DNA of 64,000 nt from NCBI GenBank assembly GCA_012932295.1, contig JAAONU010000013.1:42484627-42548626 (forward strand), written 5' to 3'. The stretch's first letter is position 1. Every line of letters starts with the position of its first letter. Under the pieces are notes generated by a model that was given only the letters and a program-made list of their open reading frames with translations, was not told the DNA's origin and made no database searches. Below are positions 34,501 to 45,000 of the stretch, piece after piece. The position numbers and the translations under genes are program-made. This stretch comes from Cyclina sinensis. Its lineage: Eukaryota; Mollusca; Bivalvia; Venerida; Veneridae.

Positions 34501-35841
34501 ATCAGCAGAGTTATGTCCCCTTATTAAGCAAAAAAATAGCAATTTTAGAGTTGTATCGCGTGTAAATCCAATCTTATAACTGCTACAGCCATGGAACTTT
34601 CTAAGAATAGTTAACAACATGTGTAGTTAGACACTTGGGTATTTCGATGCAAATTTATTGGAGACTTGCAGAGGTATGCCTACTGATTAAGCAAAAAAAG
34701 CAGATGTAAACTCGTGTCTCATGTAACTCTAAATCTTTAACTGCTAGAGCTATGAAGCTTTCTATGAAAAGTTTTAAGCATGTGAATTTACGTACCTGGA
34801 CAATTTGATGCAAATTTATTGGAGATCGGCATAGTTATGCCCCCTGATAAAGCTATAAAATTAATATTTAGACTTTACATGCACCTGTAATTATACAGGA
34901 TTTTTTGTGACAACACAGCAGAATGTGGGGGCATTCGTGTCCTACTGTAAGGACACATCTAGCATCTCTAGTTTCTTTTGATTCATGCTCTTAATTTGCA
35001 GATAGATAACAAGTGCAAATGCATCATTCTTATGAAAAGCCTAATTCACAAGCGCTGAAATACCCAAATGTGGCTATTTTTTAAGTTCTAAAAACAAATT
35101 TCTTTTGAATTCTCATCGTTTCAACACCAGTATGCAGTACACATTTCAGTTTTAATTAGAGCTCTACTTTCTTTATTAAACCAGAATATTGTATTTTGTT
35201 TATACTTTCATTGACTGTTTTTCAGTACACTACAGTCTATTTCGGTATTTTGGTTTATTACACTGTTACCGACCACAGACACTTAGATGTAGTAGAGCGG
35301 TCCTTGCCCCAAATTATGAATCTTGTAAAATTTTTCTGAAGTGCCGTTTGAAGGGTAAAACATTGTTGTTATCAACTGCAGAGGTCACAGTATGTAAAAA
35401 GGGTGAAATAAAATTTATACAAGATTCATTTTGGGGCAAGAACCGCTGTATTACATTCTAGCGTCTGTATTACTGACTATAATCAGTCTTTTTTTTTTAA
35501 CTTTAGTTTTGTAGTTTCTTTTATTTTGAAATTCTAATAACTTTGCACTTAACATATCTTACCAGCTATTCCCAGACAACGCGCCTGCTTAGTATAATCA
35601 ATTGTTGATTGTGAAGCAGTATCATGTAGATAGATAGAGATAGATTTGTCCGAAATTCGGTGTATCCAAAAACTAGTACATTTAAAATCTGACAGCTTTT
35701 GATAGTAATTGATTTACATGAATGCAAATAAATTGAATTGTTGAGTAACATTAAAAACTTGTTTCTGGTTGTATTTAAGACAAAATCAAAAGCATTCTTT
35801 GTACCATCTTGCCCAAGCTGTGCCAGCAAATCCTCCTCCAT
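19555..35841 (-). CDS. COG5: Conserved oligomeric Golgi complex subunit 5
   Basis: Lobe-B subunit of the COG tether (CATCHR family), which captures recycling vesicles at the Golgi. Coding exons in transcript order: 35805-35841, 32397-32536, 31903-31960, 31418-31472, 30225-30294, 29732-29852, 29205-29335, 28388-28556, 27857-27969, 27350-27427, 26590-26674, 25919-26117, 25572-25733, 24973-25072, 24262-24372, 23766-23828, 22463-22566, 21817-21945, 20988-21173, 20410-20536, 19787-19866, 19555-19618. They sum to 2382 bp (793 residues plus stop) with consistent phases; human is about 839. Diagnostic blocks include [85 protein letters not shown] and [13 protein letters not shown]. Only the last exon (about 21 residues) is a weak match. 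The start ATG has an ETS-like site 8 bp upstream. Confidence 0.95.
22905..23613. repeat. Minisatellite, 25 bp unit, about 28 copies (COG5 intron)
   Basis: The unit is about aaccactatgtgatttacac plus five bases, with variants at the accaccg/ccactg and tgtgat/tctgat positions. The variants appear in blocks, suggesting higher-order duplication of several units at a time. It lies between COG5 exons 17 and 16. There are no spacers between units, so it is not a CRISPR array. Confidence 0.95.
29529..29650. repeat. Short tandem repeat, aggtaactac unit (COG5 intron)
   Basis: About ten copies of a 10 bp unit, some extended by acta. On the transcribed (minus) strand the unit reads GTAGTTACCT. Confidence 0.85.
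30665..31250. mobile_element. Foldback element with ~165 bp inverted arms (COG5 intron)
   Basis: The left arm (about 30675-30835, attttactggaatcgaccat...) pairs with the right arm (about 31080-31245), whose complement also begins attttactggaatcgaccat. Both arms contain a ttaacaaaaggaatttg-like end next to the loop. The loop includes a run of about 17 G at 30840-30855. No coding capacity. This is a non-autonomous DNA element by structure. Confidence 0.75.
31960..32095. repeat. Three tandem copies of a ~48 bp unit next to COG5 exon 3
   Basis: The phrase gaggaaatcataaatatgt followed by gaagatgtcatctgtac occurs three times in tandem, starting at the acceptor side of COG5 exon 3 (31903-31960). 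The first copy overlaps the acceptor region of the exon. Confidence 0.75.
32750..34935. mobile_element. Pearl-like tandem element (~180 bp unit) in COG5 intron 1, interrupted by an insertion
   Basis: The element starts ttatgcccccaccacttgga and ends gaatgtgggggcattcgtg, so the ends are inverted. Internal copies carry gtgtaactccaaacgtat, cagcatgtgaacttacgcac-like and gcagagttatgcccctta blocks at 32850-33170 and resume at 34395-34860. The interruption is described separately. Confidence 0.8.
33173..34391. mobile_element. ~1.2 kb non-autonomous insertion, hAT-like by target duplication
   Basis: The insert begins ATACATGTGATA and ends with its complement TATCACATGTAT, short terminal inverted repeats. 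It is flanked on both sides by ATGTAAC, the sequence that the surrounding repeat shows once where uninterrupted. The flanking 8-mers are CATGTAAC and GATGTAAC, so the target duplication is 7-8 bp. No transposase is recognisable inside. The hAT label rests only on duplication size. Confidence 0.6.
35275..35468. mobile_element. Short foldback MITE, ~60 bp arms (COG5 intron 1)
   Basis: The left arm acagacacttagatgtagta...ccttgccccaaattatgaatc pairs with the right arm gattcattttggggcaagaa...ctagcgtctgt. The arms are about 60 bp with several mismatches and the total length about 194 bp. It carries no gene; the 90-codon open frame over it is incidental. Confidence 0.75.
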
Positions 35842-36120
35842 TTTGTTTACTTCCGGTCCACGTTAAATTGAAGTAGTTCCAAATATTCTCGAGGCAAACG
35901 TGTGTCTAGTGAATAATGCAAATTTGGACAATATTATTCATCTATTTATTTGCATGATACAAGCGCAAAAGTGAACTTAAATGTCAACAGTACTGTCATG
36001 ATTTTTGATCTTTACATAAAACATAATCAAAGAAATTTCACTTAAATCTTTTACAGCTTGAACCGTAATACGTCCACAAACGTTTCGTCCCAAGATATTT
36101 CACCACCAGATTTTTCATCC
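35842..36120. promoter_or_regulatory. Presumed COG5/DUS4L bidirectional promoter region, with ETS-type site
   Basis: On the COG5 strand, ACCGGAAGT (plus 35849-35857) sits 8 bp before the start codon, and the ATG context AAAATGGAGG is YY1-like. ETS and YY1 sites are typical of metazoan housekeeping promoters. DUS4L begins on the other strand downstream. The exact transcription starts are not visible. Confidence 0.45.
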
Positions 36121-36262
36121 TATTTTTCCGAACCTAAAACAGTGTTTAGAATTCTCATGATGGATTGTATCTATTTATCATTGATTATTAAAATATAACT
36201 TTAATTATTTTGAATATATTTTAAAGTGCATGTTTAATGCTTATAGCACGTAAAATTCTATA

Positions 36263-36404
36263 GTCTCACTATTTGGCTCCGAAGGTGAACCCATTTTATA
36301 GGCTGATATTTTATAGTTGTTCGTCTTCTAAGACGTAGAAGGTGAACAACTATAAAATATCAGCCTAAAAATCGGTTCACCTTTCGGAGGCGAAATAGTG
36401 AGAC
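36263..36404. mobile_element. 142 bp foldback MITE, near-perfect palindrome
   Basis: The ends gtctcactatttggctccga and its complement (ggcgaaatagtgagac) are flanked by TA. The arms pair almost throughout, including attttataggctgatatttt, around a loop at about 36325-36340. It is the same family as 1721-2993. It lies in the COG5/DUS4L spacer. Confidence 0.85.
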
Positions 36405-36442
36405 TAAAAATTCTACTACCATAAATTACTGAAGCCTATATA

Positions 36443-37953
36443 TACTAACGGAAAAATATAACTGTGCATACTTCAAGGTATAGAATTTTTTTAATATTAG
36501 GAATAATAACATAAAACTTTGCAAATTAGCCAATCAACGTTTTATTTCTAACAATCAATACAAACACTTCATGATGTAAAACAATTTTTACAGTAACAAG
36601 GCGCAGAAGTTGACAGGTATGAAATCTGATTTCACAAGGTCAGTATCGTGTGTGGCCTCCATTGGCGTTCAAGCAAGCACGGCAGCGACGAGGCATAGAG
36701 GCAACTAAGTTGGCGATAACTGCCTGTGGAATGGTGTTCCAGATGTTGACCAATGTCTGGGCTAGTTGGTCCAGCGTGAGAGGTTGGTTACGTCTTTGAC
36801 GGAGGCGTCTCTTCATCTCATCCCAAACGTGCTCAATTGGTGAAAGATCTGGTGAAACAGCGGGCCAGGGTAAGACACTCACGTTTTGCTGAGCCAGAAA
36901 CCCGGTAACTACACGTGCTACATGTGGCCGAGCGTTGTCTTGTTGAAACGTCATGTTACGCCCTTGACGTTGAAGAAATGGCAGCACGTGGGGTATGACA
37001 ATCTCATCTCTGTAACGAACACCCGTTAAATTGCCACGGACAATTACAAGCTGGGTCCTGCCTTGAGATGAGATACCTCCCCAAACCATTATCGACCCAC
37101 CACCAACAAAACGTTGACGTTGAAAAACACAGGGATCCAAGTAACGTTCTCCGCGACGCCTGTATACACGAACTCGTCCGTCCGAACTTTCTAAGTGAAA
37201 CCGCGACTCGTCAGTAAACAGAACATTATTCCAATATGCTCTTGGAAGCCTTAGATACTGTCTGCACCACTGACGTCGACGTTGTCGATGACGTAAGAGA
37301 AGAGTAGGACGTATCGCAGGACGTCGTGGAGTAATGCTGTGCTCTTTTAATCGGTTTCTAACAGTTCATCCACTGATAGGTCTCAAGCCAGGAATTGTTC
37401 GTGCTGTTAATGTGGCCGGTTGAAATCGATTCCGTAGGTGTGTAAGCCGGATATAATTGTCTTGACGGATTGACGTCACACGTGGACGCCCTGGACGTGG
37501 TAGATCACGGACGTTGCCACGTTGCTGAAATCGTCGCCAAAGTGCTGATATGGTGTTTCTGTGAACACCAAAACACTGCGCAACCGCATTTTGAGCAATG
37601 CCTGCTTGGAGCATACCGACGGCACGTAGGCGATCATTTTCTGAGATGCGTGGCATTGTCTTCAAAGACTTAAAATCCAAATTAAGGTGTTTTTCTGAAC
37701 TGCTGGGTAGCTCACTATAATTTGACGGTTAAAATAACTCGAAGCAGCATGTACGAGGATGTTCACATAAAGAAACACGTAAAAAGCGAGACCGTTACGG
37801 GCTATACATTTTGCACGTGCAACTCGCGAAAAGCAGTATTATTGAAACAAGATTACCTTGTGAATTACACAAAAGAAATCTGCTAAAATAATTTTATACC
37901 TAATAAAAGATATTAAGTATTTTAGTGTGCACAGTTATATTTTTCCGTCAGTA
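36443..37953 (-). mobile_element. Tc1-like transposon, full length with inverted ends
   Basis: The left end tactaacggaaaaatataac and the right end gttatatttttccgtcagta are inverted repeats within a TATA-rich target, consistent with TA duplication. The 1.5 kb length is normal for Tc1-type elements. It contains a DD34E transposase frame on the minus strand, described next. It sits between the COG5 and DUS4L starts, so it could separate or alter a shared promoter. Confidence 0.9.
36640..37680 (-). pseudogene. Tc1-family transposase (DD34E), one internal stop
   Basis: The frame begins MDFKSLKTMPRISENDRL (a second Met at MPRIS is the likelier start). It has an N-terminal helix-turn-helix (AVAQCFGVHRNTISALWRRF) and a GRPR-like basic link (RPGRPRVTS). 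The catalytic triad is visible: Asp in LFTDESRF, Asp in QQDNARPH and Glu in SPIEHVWDEMKRR, with 34 residues between the last two. A single in-frame TGA occurs at about 37363-37368, just after PGLRPISG. In this family an Arg is usual there, so a CGA to TGA transition explains it. The rest of the frame is intact. It is probably inactive but recent. Confidence 0.9.
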
Positions 37954-37959
37954 TATATA

Positions 37960-39016
37960 GCCTATATATATAGCCCGTATCATATATGAGCCAATCGGGA
38001 ACCCATTTCAATGATTTGGACATTTATAATATGCTAGTGGAAAATATATATCAATATCCTGATGTGGAAAGACTGAAGCTGTTCATGAAACTGACAGAGT
38101 CTGACCATCAAATTGAAAATTATTTAATTAGTAGGCAATTTTGCCTGCCTATTATAGTCAGTATTGACTTTTGGCAGGAATAAGTTGAAGTTGAATTTAA
38201 GATGTAGTTTTTTCGACTTTTTTTCATTTTTTTGTTCATTTTTTGTTCATGTAAAATGATTCAGAATTTCATTCTATTTCCATTCTCTAAGTCAGTTTCC
38301 TCTTTTCCCTCTCTATTCATTACAATTCTTTTACATATCAAAAGTATTAATTATCATCTATTTGAAACATTTTATGAGATGTTCTTATCTTGTTTAATTC
38401 ATACATTCTGTTTTAACCTTAAACATTTGTTTCTTCATGTTTGAACACATTTAAATGTATAAGTATATTATAATCAAATTTTTAACCTTGATAGCTCAGT
38501 GACTAGAGTGTTTAACACAGTTGTTCTGAAGGATCAAAGTTCAAAATTCATCTGCAGTACAGGTAAATTGTATGTGCAAGCAAAAAACAATACCAGCATT
38601 GAGTGATTAGTAGTTCCGATATTTATAAATATGAGTTTGTCTGTAGAATGTCTAAATTATGCTTGGTGAGCAGTCATTGTAGACAAGCTGAAACAATTTA
38701 GTAAAAAAATAACTTCATAATTTACAGTTTGTATTGTCCTATGTTTTATTAATTATAATATGCAGATTTAAAAGAAGAAAAAAAGACAACAAAAATATTA
38801 CACAGTTAAAATGATTGTGGTAGGGTTTGTAATTTATTAACATTTATAGTTACTGAATAATTTTGCTACTTTTCATGATATTTACCTGTACTTAATTAAA
38901 CTTATTTTGGTGCATTGAAGTTCATAATCAAATCAAAGCAGACTTCTTGTCATAATCTATTAAAGAGTTAAGAAGACTAACCACATAAAGCTTTGTTATT
39001 CAGTACAGCAGTTGAA
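37960..39016. other. Spacer 5' of DUS4L with a tRNA-like SINE remnant
   Basis: On the plus strand at about 38486-38552, gatagctcagtgactagag resembles a tRNA A box and aagttcaaaattc a degraded B box, so this is a decayed tRNA-derived SINE. A splice acceptor-like ttgttattcag at about 38995-39005 precedes the DUS4L start codon, implying a non-coding first exon further upstream. No other gene is seen. Confidence 0.45.
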
Positions 39017-42000
39017 ATGGAAGGGAATGGAGAGACATTTGAATGGAAGACGCCCATGCAGTTATTCCAAGACAACAGTCTTGTTAAAGTTTGTGCTCCT
39101 ATGGTCAGATACTCCAAGTAAGAACAAACTCTTGTTCATTTAGTAATTTATTTTAGAAGTTTTAAAAAAAATGTTAAAGGTTTAAATGAAATGAGAAATA
39201 TCTTTGAAAAAAAGGTTGGCAGAAGCAAAGCAAAACAAGGTATGCTGGACTTCTAATCAGAAAAATTGAAAAATATAATTTTTTAACAATGAAATACTTG
39301 TACATATTCATTCAGCCCTACTACGTTGTTGTTGATTACAAAATCTACCAGTCTGTTATGCACTTCAAAACTTCAGTTACTTTAAAGTTTTGTGAAAAAA
39401 TATAATTTGCACAGTTACTGTTCAATATTATGGTGAACAGATAAAGATTATTTGCTGGATTTTGGAGTTTCTGTTTTGTGTATGTAGCAACATCATCAAA
39501 ACTGAGCTTAGGATAAAGCCTAATTTAATGAGAATAATCTTTGTTTAACTACATACAAGTGAATGCTTACACAAATTCAGTGGTATATACAAATATTCCA
39601 GGTTGCCATTCAGAATGTTGGTTAGAAAATATGAGTGTGATTTAGCATTTACCCCCATGATTATTGCAAACTCTTTTGTGCAGTCACTGAAGGCAAGGGA
39701 TAATGAATTTACAACTTGCAAAGGTAACATACCTTACTGCTCATTGTTAAACAACAGGTGATTATCTAGTAAACAAAGTAAGGCATTTTGATCAATTAAT
39801 GAGTTTAAACATATTTGTTTTACATTGATTGGAAGCAAGGTCTTACAACTTCTATTTATCTCACTTTGTGACTGCTTCCTGAATGCAAACCTGCATGTAC
39901 TTGTGCTGAAAATGTCAAATGCAGGAAGTTACCAGAAAATCTAGCACCTGATGGGTTATGAACCTCTGACCTCTGGATCAGGAGTCCAGTCCTCTAACCC
40001 CTTGACCACTGCTCCTTTAGAAGAGAGATGTTTAACACACACTGACTACTGAACCAGTTACAGGGCCTGAAAGCAATGCATGAAACAGCCAAGGGGGAGA
40101 AAATATAGCACTTGCTTCATATACAAGAATGTTGATTAAAATTAATCATTAAAAACTAACTTTATCTACTGGGTTAAGCTGCAAAATTTGGAATATGAGA
40201 ACAAAGCATTTGAGAACATTGAAAATGACTATATGTCTTGACCTAAAAAGTTTTCAGACTACTGATGATGTTTTCCAGTGTGTGCAGTTTTACTACACAT
40301 ATGCAGAGTTGCTGCTGTGTTAATCCACTGTTTAAGCTGCTGTACTTGTATGTTATACAATCTTTAAAGCTATAGTCATATGAGGTCAAAGTGATTAAAA
40401 AAATGATTTCTGTATTTATCCAACTGTCATCTATCTTTATCATTTAGAACATGAATATAAAATTGTTTCATATTATTTTATTATTAATCCAGACCTGTTT
40501 TGATAATCACATAGGTTTCTATTTTTGCAATTTATTTTAGAGGATCGACCACTGATCGTACAGTTTGCGGCTAATAATGATCTTGACTTTGCGGATGCTG
40601 CCACCATTGTTTCACCGTAAGTTGTAGCTGAAATATGGCTTTTAGAAAATACGATAAAAAAAGTTTATTAAGCAGTCTGATTAAACTCATATCTTTAAAC
40701 CTGCTTCACTTACATATATTATTAGCTCATCTGTTTTGAAGAAAAAGTCGAGCTATTATGATCATCATTGTCGTTAACATTGTTGCTGTCATCATGCAAA
40801 ACTTTAAAAGTAGCCCATTACTCAAACAATTTAAAAGTTATCAATATGAAACTTTGAATGCTTGCTTATCATGGCAAAAGGCAGTTGTTACACAATGAAC
40901 ATTATTCTGAAAGATATATTTTTGGAGTTATGTCCCTTTTTAACTTACAGTTTTTCTCAAAATTGCATAAAACCAGGGGCCTCAGTTAAGGCTGTTATAA
41001 AACAGACGAGTATTGGCCTCTCCACGGAGCTCTTGTTGTTCACCATACTCATTTAAACTGCAATGAATAGTAGGACTGAGAATCAGTAATTTTGGTTTTT
41101 GTTCTTCATTTTTTTTATGTGCTCAAAGTTGGGCATAGAGTTTTGCACCCTGCTGTCCGTTGGTCCATTAGTCCGTCTGTCATTCTGTCCTAAAACTAAA
41201 ATTGCCCATAACTTCTGTATTAGTAAATGAACACAACACACCTTTGGGCATGACCTTCCCATTTACATGTATGAAGTATGTCTGGAAAGTAATAGGACAA
41301 GTTGCAAAAGTGGAGTTGGCATTCAGTTAATTATCATTATAAAATTTAGGATGTGTTACGATTGATTTTCCAATAAGACAGCAAATATTCGAGACTTTTT
41401 GACCACTCATGCCTTATACACAGCAAAAAGTATCTAACCTATGAACATGCTACAGAGCATTTTGAATGTCATTACAATGTCGCACTTTTGAAAGTAATTT
41501 CTTCGCAAAGTATTTGCCATAGGGACTTATACATTTCCAATGTCATTTTATTCATTTTATGTAAAAAAAAACCCTTTCTGTAGGACTTGATAATCAGTCC
41601 AAATTCTGTGGTCAGTTGTTGTAGTCCTGTAAATCTTCTGTCATGCCCTTAGCTGAGGGCAAAAGGCAAACTCAAGGTCTGGCGAATAGGGTGCATGTCT
41701 CAATTGTTTATAGCCTAGAAAGTTTATAGTCATTATATTGTCCTCTGCATGATTTGCCAGAACATTCTCTTGATGATGTTTTATGTTTTCAATGTTTAAA
41801 GTGTCTTATATGGAGTCATATCCACTTGCACACAAAACTTGATAACAATCCGAAGATCCTTTACCCACGTAATGTCACTCATTTTCACTCCTGTTATTTG
41901 CTGGATTATCCAACTACCAAACGTTTAGCTACTTTGATGAGACAAAATAATGGCAAACTTTGTAATAATGTCCACAGGTATTCAAATTGTCATAATTTCT

Positions 42001-45000
42001 TGTTTAAAGAAGGTTGGTACAAATTTTCTTATTTCTAATCTTACATTTTTCTGGTTACAGAATTTTGTTTTTTCTCTAATTTCAAAGTGAGCCATAGTTC
42101 ATTACTGACATTACTATAGTAACAATGGTGGCAGTATGTGTGTAGAAATATAATTTGAACTGTAAAGATTCAATAGTTTAAACCCCAATGAAAATTGTGG
42201 TATAATATTTTATACATGTATGGAAAAATGTTAGAACAGTGGCCTTGTCCTGTTACTTTCCAGACTTGCCTCATATTTGTTTACCTTGACCACTGAATGA
42301 TCTTGACTTCAAAAGTCTATAGCTGTCAAAAAACTTTAACATTGCTACTAAGTTCTTTATTTGTGTATGGATTTAATTCATACTTGCACACAACACCCCT
42401 TTGGACAAAACTTTCTGACTGACCTATATTTTTTTGGACCTTGACTGGTGAATGACTTTGACCTTAAAGGTTCAGTTGTCAGAAAACTTAAATATCACCC
42501 ATAAGTTCATTATTAGTAAATCTGTTGATTTATACTTGAACAAAATACCTCTTTTGACAAGACCTTCCCACTGACATTAAAATGACCATGACCTCAAAAG
42601 TCCATTTGTTCAAAATCCTTGATATTTGCCATAACGGCTTCGTTACTAAACAGATTTGGTTCATGTTTGCACACAACAACCATTTGGGAGAGCTCTTCCA
42701 AATGCATACATTTTTTTCTCTTGACCCATACATGAACATGACCTTGAGGCAAAATGTTAAAAATACACCATTTCTTTTAAAGGATCTACAATTTATCTTC
42801 ATCTGGTCATCAGCTCAAAGATCAAAGCACCACTTCTGGGGCATTTTCATCTTTCAGCAGCAGTTCTTGCCTCTTCAGGTTTTGCTCCTGCAGATATAAA
42901 TGAGTTTTCTCCTGGACAAGATCTCTTAGAAGAAAATGTGCCTCTTGAAGTTAAAAATAAACTACTAGTATCCAAAACAAAAGAAGTTGCTTTCAAGAGA
43001 TATTTGAAAATAAACCTTATGGTTACGAAGGAATGACATGAAAATGTAATTTATATTGATACTTGATTGTTCTACAATGTTTTCATTGATATGATATAAA
43101 TGTGTCAGTAAACCATAATTCTTGTTTTCCGGCTGAAACATGTTTCTGTTCTGAGCTCTAGTGAAGAGGTTTTTTTATTTTTCCAAAATTTGCAAAGAAA
43201 ATAGTTTGTAACTTTTGCCATATTTATTGATTAAAACTGAAATTGATCAAAATGTGCCTGTTGAAGTTAATGATATTTAACAACTTTATAATGATGAAAA
43301 TTTAGAACTTTAGAGTAAGTATAATCAATTTGCATAAGGGAGGAAAAACACACATCCAAATTTGCAGTAGAAATAGAATTGGTTTGAAAAGTTAAACTTT
43401 TTTCTATGTGGAGAACTAGGGCAATGAACTTAACAGAGAATGTTGGCAGGAGAGAAAGAGAATATCTTCAAGAAGATAAACGATGAAATATAAAATTGAT
43501 GTTTACCAGGAACTGTGATTAGGTACCTTGCTGAATATTGCAGAGAAGTGTTGAATAGACAAAATCCAAAACAAAGACCCACAGAGTTTTGAACTTATAT
43601 ATAAAGTTATACAATATCATGATTTATCATTATGCTAGATATACAGTACCTTTGGTTTTATGATGATTTATCATTATGGAAAATATACATGATATTGGCT
43701 TTGATGATGATTTATCATTATGCTACATATACATGACCTTGGCATTGATGATGATTTATCATTATGCTACATATACATGACCTTGGCTTTGATTTTGATT
43801 TATCATTATGTTACATATACATGACCTTGGCATTGATTGTGATTTATCATTATGTTACATATACATGACCTTGGCTTTGATAATGATTTATCATTATGCT
43901 ACATATACATGACCTTGGCTTTGATGATAATTTATCATTATGCTACATATACATGACCTTGGCTTTAAAGACTAAGTTTTCACTCTTACAGGTTTGCTGA
44001 TGGGGTTGACCTGAACTGTGGATGTCCTCAAAGGTAAAGTATTTTACACTGATATGTTTCAACTTTCAAGTCAAGTTGACTGTGGTTTTAAATGATATAA
44101 ACTTTTTCTGTTTTATTTTCTTTCAGTGTTTGTAACGCACAATGTTTGCATTCTTTAATAATATCATTCATTACCATTCAAGGTGGGCAATGCAGGAAGG
44201 CTATGGTGCTTGTTTGATTAGAAAACCAGAATTAGTTCACAATATGGTCAGACAGACAAGAAACCGAGTTGAGAATCCTGACTTCACCGTATCAGTAAAG
44301 ATCCGGATACACAAGGATCTCAAGTGAGTTAGGAACTATAACACTTAATACCCTGTCATTACAATATGTATTTTTATTTTCAAAATTGTCAGTTTTCTTC
44401 TATATATATATATATATATATATAGAAGAAAACTGACAATTTTGAAAATAAAAATACATATTGTATTGTATAAATATATATATTTGAAAAGTTTTGATAT
44501 AAAAGCAGAAACCCATGAAGTATTTTTGAAAATCAATTGTCCCTCATATTTCCACTTGAATAAAATGTATTTGCAGTTGTTTTGACCACGTGGCAATATG
44601 AAATTCTAATAAGAATTAGTCATCTTAAGAAGAACACTTTACTGAAAAGTGTTTATTTTGAAAATCCTTTGGAAAAAAACAGAGAAATTGCATGAATATT
44701 AAAATTTTTAAAATAGACATTGACAGTGCCTAACTTGATCCTTTGTTAATTTAGTATCATACCCATGAAAGGTTATTTTCTGTGCTGTTAAATATAGTAT
44801 AAATTTTCAACTTTTAAGAGGAAGTCTTTTAATGTTTTATTAAAATAAGTAAGTTTTGTGATTTCAGCTTGTAGAAAAATCTTTGGCTTGTGAAATTTAC
44901 TTGCTTGCTGCTGACCTTTTGACTGAAAATGTATGAATAAGTACAAAATCAATATAATTATTTAAAATTGATAAAGATAAAAATTTCAGTTTATGGAGAA

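Noticed and set aside
36640..37140. Separate complete transposase gene of 166 codons
   Set aside because: It is only the C-terminal part of the Tc1 transposase after the internal TGA; the frame continues upstream to 37680.
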